Of a stretch of 64,000 nucleotides of DNA, positions 1 through 7,800 are shown piece by piece. Source of the stretch: Roseibium sediminicola (GTDB lineage Bacteria; Pseudomonadota; Alphaproteobacteria; Rhizobiales; Stappiaceae); contig NZ_JALNMJ010000023.1 in NCBI RefSeq assembly GCF_023156505.1, positions 26,601 through 90,600 on the forward strand, given 5' to 3'. Numbering within the stretch: position 1 is the first letter of the stretch; the number at the start of each line of letters is the position of its first letter. The notes under the pieces are model-generated. The model saw only the letters and a program-made list of their open reading frames with translations, was not told the origin of the DNA and did not search any database. The translations under genes and the position numbers were made by a program.

Positions 1-14
1 CGACAGCTCAAGGG

Positions 15-46
15 CCCCCGGTCCCGGCTCGCGCTTCGCTTGGCCG
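15..46. repeat. partial intergenic mosaic repeat (CCGGGATGAC type)
   Basis: This stretch matches the right half of the repeats at 6361-6486 and 10425-10554, sharing CCCCGGTCCCGGCTCGCGCT and the following TCGCTTGGCCG. Only the right half is inside the window or preserved; the usual terminal CCGGGATGAC has become CCGTGACGAT. It lies just downstream of the Lrp-family gene. Confidence 0.7.
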
Positions 47-78
47 TGACGATGGAGGGGATGAAGGAAAACAGCTGG

Positions 79-540
79 TTACCCCAACACATCCTTGAAC
101 TCGCCGGCCGAGGCCGCCGGGCCCTTGCGCGTATTGAGCAAAAGATTGGTTTCCGTTCCCGTGATGCCCTCGATCAGGCGGATCCGGTTGAGCGCGTCGT
201 CAAAGGCCACCAGGTCCCTGGTGGCGATGTCCAGCACCAGGTCCCATTTGCCGTTGGTCGAATGGATCGCGCGCACTTCCGTCATGGCGCTCAAGCGGCG
301 GATCACCGGGTCGGTGTTGTGGCCGTCGACCACCACCAGGGTCACCGCCCGTATGGGCAGGTCGCGCCAGTCGTCGCGCAGAACGGCGGTGAAGCCGAGG
401 ATCTCTCCGCTGTCGACAAGCTTATCCAGGCGCGCGCGCACCGTCGCCCGGGAGACTTTCAGGTCACTTGCCAATTCGGACACCGATCTGCGGCCATCAT
501 GCCGCAGAAGCGAGATCAAACGCAGATCGAGATCGTCCAT
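79..540 (-). CDS. Lrp/AsnC family transcriptional regulator
   Basis: A 153-residue protein with the usual length and layout of Lrp/AsnC regulators. Residues 1-60 form the winged helix-turn-helix (MDDLDLRLISLLRHDGR, then SELASDLKVSRATVRARLDKL). The rest is the RAM/ligand-binding beta-alpha-beta domain (VTLVVVDG, KWDLVLDIATRDL, ITGTETNLLL). The open frame runs further upstream, but the ATG at 540 starts the canonical N-terminus. It is divergent from arginase and ornithine cyclodeaminase with 129 nt between them. By analogy with other Lrp-type regulators beside catabolic amino-acid genes, it probably controls that pair in response to arginine or ornithine; this is inference from position. Confidence 0.88.
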   Translation of the reverse strand: MDDLDLRLISLLRHDGRRSVSELASDLKVSRATVRARLDKLVDSGEILGFTAVLRDDWRDLPIRAVTLVVVDGHNTDPVIRRLSAMTEVRAIHSTNGKWDLVLDIATRDLVAFDDALNRIRLIEGITGTETNLLLNTRKGPAASAGEFKDVLG

Positions 541-567
541 TTTTCCATTCCGCTCAGTTGAACCTAT

Positions 568-583
568 CAAAATGATAAATTTG
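568..583. promoter_or_regulatory. candidate operator between lrp-like gene and arginase
   Basis: An AT-rich imperfect dyad, CAAAATGATAAATTTG, lies in the 129-nt divergent gap, 28 nt upstream of the regulator start and 87 nt upstream of arginase. Lrp/AsnC proteins bind AT-rich dyads, so this is a plausible site for the regulator encoded next to it. A second palindrome, TTGATCAA, lies at 593-600. Neither has been tested. Confidence 0.35.
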
Positions 584-669
584 GCTGCGTATTTGATCAA
601 GTGTCCGGATTTACTCCGCCGCGGCGTTTCCGCACACTTCCGAAACTTGGATTGCAGGCGGAGTAGGAC

Positions 670-1611
670 GTGAACGTCGTCAAGAAACAGATAGCTCTGG
701 TCGGGGCGCCGGTGGATGAAGGCGCAGGTCAGGCCGGTTGCCTGATGGGCCCGGACGCCTACCGCACGGCAGGCCTCGCCGAGACCCTGGAAGCGCTGGG
801 CCACGCGGTTGCCGACCATGGCAACATCCGGCCCCTGGACATCGGCGAATTGACGCCGCCCAATCCGGTGTTGAAGAACTACAAGGCCTATGTCGCCTGG
901 ACGCGGGCCCTGCATGCCAAGGCGGCCGAGCTTGGCGAGGGACCTGTCGTGCCGATCTATCTCGGCGGCGACCACGCGCTGGCCGCCGGCACTGTGTCCG
1001 GTCAGGCAAAGGCGGCAGCAGAGCTGGGCCGGCCGCTCTTCGTGCTATGGCTCGATGCCCATTCGGATTTCCATACGCTGGACAGCACCGGCAGCGGCAA
1101 CCTGCACGGCACGCCGCTTGCCTTCCTGTGCGGCCTGCCGGGATTTGACGATCTGCTCGGAGCGCCGTTCGAGCACACGCTGAAACCGGAAAATGTCGAG
1201 ATCCTCGGCGTGCGCTCCATCGACGATGCCGAGCGCAAGCTGCTGCTCGACCACGGCGTCGGTGTCAGCGACATGCGCCGGGTCGACGAAGCCGGCATAC
1301 ACAACCTGCTGAAACCCTTCCTGGACCGGGTGAAGGCCGCGAACGGGCTGCTTCATGTCAGTCTCGATGTCGATTTTCTCGACCCGAGCATTGCCCCGGC
1401 CGTCGGCACGACGGTCCCGGGCGGCGCAACCTTCCGCGAGGCCCATCTGGTGATGGAGATGCTCCACGACAGCGGCCTCGTCACCTCGCTCGATCTTGTC
1501 GAACTGAACCCCTTCCTGGACGAACGCGGAAAAACCGCGCGTCTCATGGTCGAGCTGACCGGCAGCCTGTTCGGCCGCCGGGTCTTCGATCGCCCGACCA
1601 GAAGCTTCTAG
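670..1611 (+). CDS. rocF: arginase
   Basis: A 313-residue ureohydrolase that hydrolyses arginine to ornithine and urea in the cytoplasm. The Mn-binding motifs are visible in order: GGDHALA, DAHSDFH and SLDVDFLDPS, with the substrate-pocket segment AVGTTVPGG typical of arginases rather than agmatinases. It starts with GTG behind GGCGGAG. Ornithine cyclodeaminase follows 10 nt downstream, so the pair forms an arginine to ornithine to proline route. Sequence alone does not exclude a related guanidino-acid hydrolase, but the length, motifs and partner gene favour arginase. Confidence 0.92.
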   Translation: MNVVKKQIALVGAPVDEGAGQAGCLMGPDAYRTAGLAETLEALGHAVADHGNIRPLDIGELTPPNPVLKNYKAYVAWTRALHAKAAELGEGPVVPIYLGGDHALAAGTVSGQAKAAAELGRPLFVLWLDAHSDFHTLDSTGSGNLHGTPLAFLCGLPGFDDLLGAPFEHTLKPENVEILGVRSIDDAERKLLLDHGVGVSDMRRVDEAGIHNLLKPFLDRVKAANGLLHVSLDVDFLDPSIAPAVGTTVPGGATFREAHLVMEMLHDSGLVTSLDLVELNPFLDERGKTARLMVELTGSLFGRRVFDRPTRSF

Positions 1612-1621
1612 AGGACTTGTC

Positions 1622-2707
1622 ATGACCAAAGGCCCCATCAACCTCGCCCCGTCAGAACTCGCCTATGTGCCATTTGTCAGCGTCGACAACATGATGCGCA
1701 TGGTGCGCGCCGTTGGCGTCGAGACCGTCATGCGCGGCATCGCCGACTATATCGAAGAGGACTTTCTGCGCTGGGAAAGCTTCGACAAGATCCCGCGCAT
1801 TCCGGCCCATGCACCCCAGGGTGTGATCGAGCTGATGCCGACCAGCGACGGCAAGACCTTCGGCTTTAAATATGTCAACGGCCATCCGGGCAACACCCGC
1901 GAGGGCAAGCAGACCGTGACCGGCTTCGGGGTTCTCTCCGACCTGACCACCGGTTACCCGCTGCTGCTGACCGAAATGACGATCCTGACCGCGCTGCGCA
2001 CGGCCGCGAATTCCGCGCTGGCCGCGAAATACCTGGCGCCGAAAGGCTCGACCACCATGGCGGTGATCGGCAATGGGGCCCAGTCGGATTTCCAGTGCCT
2101 GGCCTTCAAGGACCAGCTCGGTATCACCGAAATCCGCGCCTATGACGTCGAGCCCGAGGCCAGCCTGCGCCTTGCGCGCAACCTTGCCGGGTCCGGCATC
2201 AACGTGACCATTTGCAAGACCCCGGAAGACGCCATCGAAGGCGCCCAGATCATCACCACGGCGACCGCCGACAAGAAACTGGCGACCATCCTGACCGACA
2301 ACATGGTCGGCTCGGGCGTGCACATCAACGCGGTCGGCGGCGACTGTCCGGGCAAGACCGAGCTGCACAAGGACATTCTGCTGCGTTCCGACATTTTCGT
2401 GGAATTTCCGGAACAGACCCGCATCGAGGGGGAATGCCAGCAGCTGGCCGAGGATCACCCGGTGACCGAGCTCTGGCAGGTCTATGCCGGCAAGGCCGCG
2501 GGCCGGACGTCGGAAGGCCAGATCACCCTCTTCGACAGCGTCGGCTTCGCCATCGAGGACTTCGCCGCCCTGCGCTACATCCACGACATCCTGCCGTCGA
2601 CCGGTCATTTCGAGAAACTCGACCTCCTCGCCGACCCGGACGATCCCCGCGATCTCTACGGCATGCTGCTGCGCTCCGGCGCCAACGACGACAATCAGGC
2701 CGCGTGA
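1622..2707 (+). CDS. ornithine cyclodeaminase
   Basis: A 361-residue member of the ornithine cyclodeaminase/mu-crystallin family, which converts ornithine to proline and ammonia using bound NAD. It shows the substrate-side segment LLLTEMTILTALRTAANSAL, a Rossmann motif VIGNGAQSDFQ, and the conserved HINAVGGDCPGKTEL. Length fits the agrobacterial/rhizobial type (about 350 residues). It follows arginase by 10 nt and the transcript ends at a strong terminator at 2745-2771. Together with arginase it allows arginine to be used as a nitrogen source through proline. Confidence 0.92.
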   Translation: MTKGPINLAPSELAYVPFVSVDNMMRMVRAVGVETVMRGIADYIEEDFLRWESFDKIPRIPAHAPQGVIELMPTSDGKTFGFKYVNGHPGNTREGKQTVTGFGVLSDLTTGYPLLLTEMTILTALRTAANSALAAKYLAPKGSTTMAVIGNGAQSDFQCLAFKDQLGITEIRAYDVEPEASLRLARNLAGSGINVTICKTPEDAIEGAQIITTATADKKLATILTDNMVGSGVHINAVGGDCPGKTELHKDILLRSDIFVEFPEQTRIEGECQQLAEDHPVTELWQVYAGKAAGRTSEGQITLFDSVGFAIEDFAALRYIHDILPSTGHFEKLDLLADPDDPRDLYGMLLRSGANDDNQAA

Positions 2708-2744
2708 CCTCGTCAAAAAAACTCACGTGATTGTAGCAAACTCG

Positions 2745-2771
2745 ACCACTGCTTCGGCGGTGGTTTTTTTT
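2745..2771 (+). terminator. rho-independent terminator after ornithine cyclodeaminase
   Basis: ACCACTGC and GCGGTGGT form an 8-bp stem (one T-G wobble) closed by a TTCG tetraloop and followed immediately by eight T residues. It lies 38 nt past the ornithine cyclodeaminase stop. Confidence 0.9.
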
Positions 2772-2815
2772 GGAAGAACGCTCCGGCAACGCCTTTTTAG
2801 TGGCATTGCAGTTGA

Positions 2816-2858
2816 CCCCACCCTAGCCCTCCCCCTTGTGAGGAGGGCTAGGGTGGGG
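2816..2858. repeat. perfect 17-bp inverted repeat, REP-like palindrome
   Basis: CCCCACCCTAGCCCTCC at 2816-2832 is exactly complementary to 2842-2858, with a 9-nt loop. GC-rich palindromes of this kind, carrying CCCTAGCCCTCC, resemble dispersed REP sequences in alphaproteobacteria. It sits between the terminator and the next gene. No other copy was noticed in this window. The rest of 2772-3018 shows nothing else I can name. Confidence 0.7.
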
Positions 2859-3018
2859 GTGCAAAAGGGTCGGACGGAGGTCCGAAAGTGACGAAGATGT
2901 TGCGTCGGGCCTCATATCCACCTGTCCCTTCAAATTCAGCACTGGCTTTTCCTGACCTTTCCCGTGTCTACTGGCGATCCTGCGTTCAAGCCATGACCTC
3001 CCTATCCAAGGATCTTCC

Positions 3019-3570
3019 ATGTTCTCCAGACGGATTGCCCTTTTCAGCCTTGCCCTGATGACCGCCGCCTCTGCCCACGCGGCCGAACAGTATTTCGACT
3101 ACAAGGACTGGACCGTTCGTGTCGAGGCGGTCGACACCGGCGAAGACCTGCGCATCACCTGCTCGATGTGGACCGGCGGCGACGGCGACCCGACGGTCGG
3201 GTTCACGGTGTCTAACGGCGACGCCCTGCCGCCCGACTATTTTCCGGGCGTACAGCTGATGGAACGGGCTATCCGCGGTCATGCAACCGTTCTCAAGAAC
3301 GATGAAAAAGTGACATTTGTCTTCGATGACGGCGACAGCGCGCCGGCGACCGTCTACGCGGATTTCGACGAAGACGGCTTTGCCTTCGCGCAGACCAGCT
3401 TTGCTTTCGAGGACAATCAGCGTGTGCTGCAGGCCATGCAGCGGAACGGTCAGATCGACATCACCGGTCCCGGCGGCCTTGTCTATACGGCGTCTTTAAG
3501 CGGGTTCACCGCCTCCTACCGCAAGGTCGCCGAACAATGCGGCTTTCCGGTCGACGGTGTTGTCGACTGA
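3019..3570 (+). CDS. exported protein of unknown function
   Basis: A 183-residue protein with a clear Sec signal peptide (RRIALFSLALMTAASAHAA, cleavage after about residue 22). The mature part is acidic and probably beta-rich, beginning FDYKDWTVRV and carrying two cysteines (ITCSMW and EQCGFP) that could form a periplasmic disulfide. The W-V...C pattern is loosely like the IalB (invasion-associated locus B) family, but the match is too weak to assign. It is monocistronic, with the penicillin-binding protein convergent downstream. Function unknown. Confidence 0.7.
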   Translation: MFSRRIALFSLALMTAASAHAAEQYFDYKDWTVRVEAVDTGEDLRITCSMWTGGDGDPTVGFTVSNGDALPPDYFPGVQLMERAIRGHATVLKNDEKVTFVFDDGDSAPATVYADFDEDGFAFAQTSFAFEDNQRVLQAMQRNGQIDITGPGGLVYTASLSGFTASYRKVAEQCGFPVDGVVD

Positions 3571-3629
3571 ATGCCACTGCAAATGATTTTCCTGCAGAAA
3601 GGCTGGGCGCCCTAGGCAACCAGTCGATT

Positions 3630-3927
3630 AGAGCATGTCGCGTTTGTTTGGGCTCATTTGATGGCGCGAAACGGTTCACTCGGCAAGGCGCGTCGCGCAG
3701 CGCGATGCGGTGCATCGGGCAAGCGGCGCAACGCTGACGATGGGCCGTTTCGCACCACCTGGAAAAGTGCGAAACTCCGGGCTTTGGCCTTCGATTGGGC
3801 CGGACAATTTTGGCCACCTGCGTCGTTGGCTTGCACTTGTGGTGGGCGACACCACGGCGTGCAAACCGCCTCGCCGGAGACCAAAATTGTCTCGGTCAAA
3901 TGAACCCAAACAAGCGCGACATGCTCT
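3630..3927. repeat. TA-flanked inverted-repeat element E1, cloverleaf fold
   Basis: Arms of 32 nt (3630-3661 and 3896-3927) pair with two mismatches; they begin GAGCATGTCGCG and end CGCGACATGCTC, flanked on both sides by TA. Two inner stems are visible: GCGAAACGG 3666-3674 with CCGTTTCGC 3745-3753, and GACAATTTTGG 3803-3813 with CCAAAATTGTC 3881-3891. The latter is extended by TTGCAC/GTGCAA and GTGGTG/CACCAC at its apex. This makes a three-way-junction fold. The short open frames inside are by-products of the repeat. It ends 23 nt from the stop of the convergent penicillin-binding protein gene and fills most of the 3571-3950 gap. Confidence 0.85.
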
Positions 3928-3950
3928 AAGGGCACGGGCGGTCAATTGCG

Positions 3951-6209
3951 TTAACCCCCGCCGAACAGGTTCCGCAAAAGGTTGAGCGGGCCGCGGCGTT
4001 CGCCGGAACCCTCGCCGCTTCCACCAATCGGTGCGGGTGGCAGGGGTTCGCTGCCGGAGCCGACATTGGCCGCCGGGACCGGTTTGCGCGGTGCGGAGAC
4101 CGTGGCCGGCAGGTTGGGCACGCCCGGCAGGTCCGCGACCGGCAAGCCGTCATGGGCCTTGTCCATCACCTCTTTCCACACCAGCGCCGGCAGTCCGCCA
4201 CCCGTGGCTTTTCTGGTCGGTGAATTGTCGTCATTGCCGAGCCAGACCGCCGTGGTCAGGTTGCCGGTATAACCGATGAACCAGGCATCGCGGAAATCCT
4301 GGCTGGTGCCGGTCTTGCCACCGGCGGGCCGGCCGCTCTCCAGGCGGGCCTTGCGCCCGGTGCCGGTCATCAGGGTCTCCGACATCATCAGGTTCATCTC
4401 GCCGACCAGGCGGCGGTCGACAACCCGGCCGCGGCCGTCTCCGGAGCGGGAATAGAGCGTCTTGCCGTCAACCGTCCTGATCCGGCGGATGACATGCGGC
4501 AGCACGCCGTAGCCGCCATTGGACAGCGGCACATAGGCGCCGGCGATTTCAAGAGGCGTGACTTCCGATGTGCCCAGCGACAAGGACAGGTTCTTCTTCA
4601 TTTCCGAGGAAATGCCGAGCCGCTTGGCCGTGGCCACCACCGTGCCGGCGCCGACCTCGTGGGCCAGCTGCGCCGCCACCGTGTTGAGCGACAGGCTGAG
4701 CGCCCGTGTCAGGGTCACCGGACCGTAATGTTCCTTGGTATAGTTCTGTGGCGACCAGTTGCCGTATCGGACAGGCCGGTCCTGGCGCACGGTCTGCGGG
4801 CTCATGCCGTTTTCCAGCGCCGCCAGATAGACAAACGGCTTGAAGGACGAACCCGGCTGGCGCTTGGCATAGACGGCGCGGTTGAACTGGCTCTTGGAAT
4901 AATCCGCTCCGCCGACCAGCGCCTTGACCGCCCCGGCCGTATCGAGCGTGACAACGGCTCCCTGGGTCACGCCGTATTTCTGCCTGTTCTCTTTCAGCGC
5001 GGCACGCAGGGCCTGTTCGGCCGCCTGCTGCATCGCCGGGTCGATGGTCGTGTCGACGATGATGTCTTTTTCAATGGAGCCGACAAAATGCGGCAGCACG
5101 TCCATGACCCAGTCCGCCGCGTAATTCTCGCTGGCGGTGGTGTAGCGCCGCACGACCTTGGCCGGTGCGGCGAGTGCGTTCTTGGCCTCGTCATCGGTGA
5201 TATAGCCCTCCTCGTTCATCGCCGCGAGCACCAGCTGGGCCCGGTCCTCGGCCAAATCCGGGTTGCGGGCGGGCGAATAGCGCGAGGGGGCCTTCAGGAG
5301 CCCGGCAATCGTCGCTGCCTCGGCGACGGTCATCAGCCGTGCGGACTTGCCGAAGTAGCGGCGCGCGGCGGCATCGACCCCATAAGCGCCCGAGCCGAGA
5401 TAGACCCGGTTGAGATACATTTCGAGGATCTCGTCCTTGGAATATTCCGCTTCCAGCCAGAAGGCGAGCACCAGTTCCTGGATCTTGCGCTTGATGGTCC
5501 GGTCCTGCTCCAGGAACAGGTTCTTGGCGAGCTGCTGGGTCAGGGTCGACCCGCCCTGCTGCAGGCGTCCGGAGGTCAGGTTGGTGACCATGGCGCGCGC
5601 CAGGCCAATCGGGTCGACGCCGAAATGGGAGCGGAATCGCCGGTCCTCGATGGCAATGACCGCGTTGGGCAGGTAGGGCGGCAATTGCTCCAGCCGCACG
5701 GCCTCGCCGCCGGTATCGCCCCGGTTGGCGATCAGCGCGCCGTTGCTGGCGACGATCTTCACGTTGGGTGGCCGCGCCGGCACCTGCCACTCAGAGGTTG
5801 GCGGCAGGAAGGCGGCGTAATAGCCGACGATGCAAACAACGGCTATGGTGCCCCAGATGCCGAGCACCATGCTCCAGTAAAGGCCACGCTTGACCAGCCG
5901 TCCAAGGGCCGTCGGCGCCTGGAAGCGGTTCTTGCGCTTGGCGGCACGCCGCTTGGCACCGGACCGTCCACTTCTGGCCTTGCCGGACCCGCCGCGGGAC
6001 GGCTTGCGGCCACCGGAGGCAGGTTTTTTGGCAGCGGTTTTCTTGGCGGTGCCGGATTTTGATGTCTTGCGGGACTTCGGTTTGGAAGAGGTCTTGCCGG
6101 AAGGCGCACTCGGCCGGTCCCGCGGGCTCAGACGCAGGTCCAGCAGGCTGCTGTCGCTTTCTCCGAATGTCGGCTCAATACGCGGCTGGCGTTTCGCCCG
6201 AGTCGCCAT
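3951..6209 (-). CDS. class A penicillin-binding protein (PBP1A family)
   Basis: A 752-residue bifunctional peptidoglycan synthase. The first ~95 residues form an unusually long cytoplasmic tail very rich in Lys, Arg, Ser and Ala. One membrane helix follows (about residues 110-135). Next comes the GT51 glycosyltransferase with AIEDRRFRSHFG and GGSTLTQQLAKNLFL. The transpeptidase carries SSFK (GSSFKPFVYLAA), SLN (LSLSLNTVAAQ) and KTGT (GGKTGTSQDFRD). The last ~60 residues are Pro/Gly-rich. All catalytic motifs are present, so it should polymerise and cross-link glycan strands in the periplasm. It is monocistronic. Confidence 0.93.
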   Translation of the reverse strand: MATRAKRQPRIEPTFGESDSSLLDLRLSPRDRPSAPSGKTSSKPKSRKTSKSGTAKKTAAKKPASGGRKPSRGGSGKARSGRSGAKRRAAKRKNRFQAPTALGRLVKRGLYWSMVLGIWGTIAVVCIVGYYAAFLPPTSEWQVPARPPNVKIVASNGALIANRGDTGGEAVRLEQLPPYLPNAVIAIEDRRFRSHFGVDPIGLARAMVTNLTSGRLQQGGSTLTQQLAKNLFLEQDRTIKRKIQELVLAFWLEAEYSKDEILEMYLNRVYLGSGAYGVDAAARRYFGKSARLMTVAEAATIAGLLKAPSRYSPARNPDLAEDRAQLVLAAMNEEGYITDDEAKNALAAPAKVVRRYTTASENYAADWVMDVLPHFVGSIEKDIIVDTTIDPAMQQAAEQALRAALKENRQKYGVTQGAVVTLDTAGAVKALVGGADYSKSQFNRAVYAKRQPGSSFKPFVYLAALENGMSPQTVRQDRPVRYGNWSPQNYTKEHYGPVTLTRALSLSLNTVAAQLAHEVGAGTVVATAKRLGISSEMKKNLSLSLGTSEVTPLEIAGAYVPLSNGGYGVLPHVIRRIRTVDGKTLYSRSGDGRGRVVDRRLVGEMNLMMSETLMTGTGRKARLESGRPAGGKTGTSQDFRDAWFIGYTGNLTTAVWLGNDDNSPTRKATGGGLPALVWKEVMDKAHDGLPVADLPGVPNLPATVSAPRKPVPAANVGSGSEPLPPAPIGGSGEGSGERRGPLNLLRNLFGGG

Positions 6210-6360
6210 TGATCCCTTTCCCTTGTCGATGCCGGCTAACCACCGGTTTCCCCGGTGATGATCCTAGATTGCGGCAATTTAAGGGGGCGTTAAGGCTTCG
6301 GATTTTTGCGGGGGAAGGAGCGGTTTGGATCGTGTGGCCCCGATCTATTATGCTCTTGAT

Positions 6361-6486
6361 CGTCATCCCGGACGCAGCGCAGCGAAGATCCGGGATCGGG
6401 GAGCCGCTGGCTTTCGATTTCAGGATGAAGCGGAAACGACATTTCCTCCCCGGTCCCGGCTCGCGCTTCGCTTGGCCGGGATGACG
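6361..6486. repeat. intergenic mosaic repeat (GTCATCCCGG...CCGGGATGAC)
   Basis: A 126-bp unit bounded by GTCATCCCGG (6362-6371) and its complement CCGGGATGAC (6476-6485), with internal GAAGATCCGGGATCGGGGAG and CGGTCCCGGCTCGCGCTTCG. The same unit recurs at 10425-10554 and, more diverged, at 21752-21894, 26994-27124 and 39821-39968. It resembles the intergenic mosaic elements (RIME-like) known from Rhizobiales. It fills most of the gap 6210-6572. Confidence 0.85.
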
Positions 6487-6572
6487 TACGAGAGGTTTGG
6501 ATAGGTGTCACCCAGGGCAAGAGGAGCGAGAACCGGGGCGACACGGTGGTTGGGATTCCGTCCGTGCCAGAC

Positions 6573-7520
6573 CTAACTGGAATAGCGGCTGGCGTCGGCG
6601 CCGTAATAGTTGACGTAGCGCGTGTTCAGTTCGGAGACCGGCATGATGATCAGGACGTCGGTGGTGCCGAACTGGTGATCGATCACGGCGCCATCGCCGA
6701 TAAAGGCGCCGAGGCGCAAGTAGCCCTTCACCAGCGGCGGCAGGGCGCGCAGGGCTTCCTTGGAGTTGATCTCGTCGGCGGCCATGCGGTTCATTTCGAC
6801 GTAGCGGTCTTGGACGGCACGAACGCGCCACTGTTCCGGCGCGCGGGCATTGTGATGCAGGAAGGACAGCTGGCCGGCCAGGGCATCGGGATTTGTGCCC
6901 TCGATAGAGGCGCAGCCGAGCATGACGTCGATGTTGTGGCGTAGCACATAGGACCAGATGCCGTGCCAGAGCAGTTCGACGGTCTTCTTGTTGCGGTAGG
7001 GCTTCAGAACACAGGAACGGCCGAGTTCCATGAAGCGCTTGTCCGGATTGGCATCGATCAGCGACTGGATGTCATATTCCGCGGCCGTGTAGAAGCCGCT
7101 GTGCCGGTTGGCGACTTCCTGGCGAAGGATCCGGTAAGTGCCGACGATTTCCGGCTTGAGGCGGCCCAGCTTGTTGCGTTTCAGCGAGGCATGATCGACC
7201 ACCAGCAGATGATCGCAATAGGCGTCGAACGGATCGGCGTCGCGCCGCGTTGCCAGCGTGTGGGCGTCCGCGATTGCCGACATTTCCTCGTAAAAGACCT
7301 GGTAGCGCAGCCGCTGCGCTTTTTTCACCTCCTTGAAGTTCCGCGCCATGCGGACTTCCAAAGAGCCGATGCGTCCAAGCGTTTCGCCTGTCTTGACCGG
7401 GGTGCGGAGGGCGGCGGTTGGGCGCTGCCCGTTGGCCATGGCGGCGCCGGGGCGCATTGCCGGTGTGAATTTGCGAACCAGTTTTCTCGGAGAAAACAGC
7501 CCTTGCCGCATTATGGACAT
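6573..7520 (-). CDS. olsB: OlsB-like L-ornithine N-alpha-acyltransferase
   Basis: A 315-residue GNAT-fold acyltransferase of the OlsB/putative-hemolysin family. OlsB transfers a 3-hydroxyacyl chain from acyl carrier protein to ornithine, the first step of ornithine-lipid synthesis at the inner membrane. Family segments visible are QRLRYQVFYEEM, FDAYCDHLLVVD, VGTYRIL, MELGRSCVLKPYRNK and LWHGIWSYVLRH. The first ~55 residues form a basic extension before the conserved core. No olsA neighbour is in the window. The ornithine-producing arginase 5 kb away is suggestive only. Assignment rests on family motifs; the substrate is inferred. Confidence 0.75.
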   Translation of the reverse strand: MSIMRQGLFSPRKLVRKFTPAMRPGAAMANGQRPTAALRTPVKTGETLGRIGSLEVRMARNFKEVKKAQRLRYQVFYEEMSAIADAHTLATRRDADPFDAYCDHLLVVDHASLKRNKLGRLKPEIVGTYRILRQEVANRHSGFYTAAEYDIQSLIDANPDKRFMELGRSCVLKPYRNKKTVELLWHGIWSYVLRHNIDVMLGCASIEGTNPDALAGQLSFLHHNARAPEQWRVRAVQDRYVEMNRMAADEINSKEALRALPPLVKGYLRLGAFIGDGAVIDHQFGTTDVLIIMPVSELNTRYVNYYGADASRYSS

Positions 7521-7800
7521 TCCACCCTCTTGTATTCCTTATGGGGCACACCGGCCGGTTTCACAGCTTGAAGACTGTTTCACCTGCCAATTTACCTTCG
7601 CCGGAATAGCATCCCCGGCGTTGGAAATGGTGTTTCGACCCTGCCGTAGATCATACTATTCCGACAACTGGATGACATCCGGTTTTTTTCCGGATGTTCT
7701 CCAGAGGCAAGATACCCCAGTCCGAGCGCTTTGTGAATTTGGCGCGAATTACCGGTATTTCTGCAATCTAAGGGCGAAGCGTGGCGGCTGGTTCCCGATG
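7521..7800. other. intergenic region with one hairpin
   Basis: A 280-nt gap between the histidine kinase stop and the olsB-like start, both on the minus strand. It holds a hairpin, ACATCCGG (7675-7682) with CCGGATGT (7690-7697), whose loop is seven T residues; no T-run follows the stem. The olsB promoter must lie here. I see no gene. Confidence 0.5.

Noticed and set aside
3658..3985. Short frames inside element E1
   Set aside because: They are made by the inverted-repeat sequence and have no ribosome-binding site or recognisable product.
7675..7697. Hairpin ACATCCGG/CCGGATGT as a terminator of the histidine kinase gene
   Set aside because: The T residues are in the loop and not after the stem, so it does not fit a rho-independent terminator on either strand.
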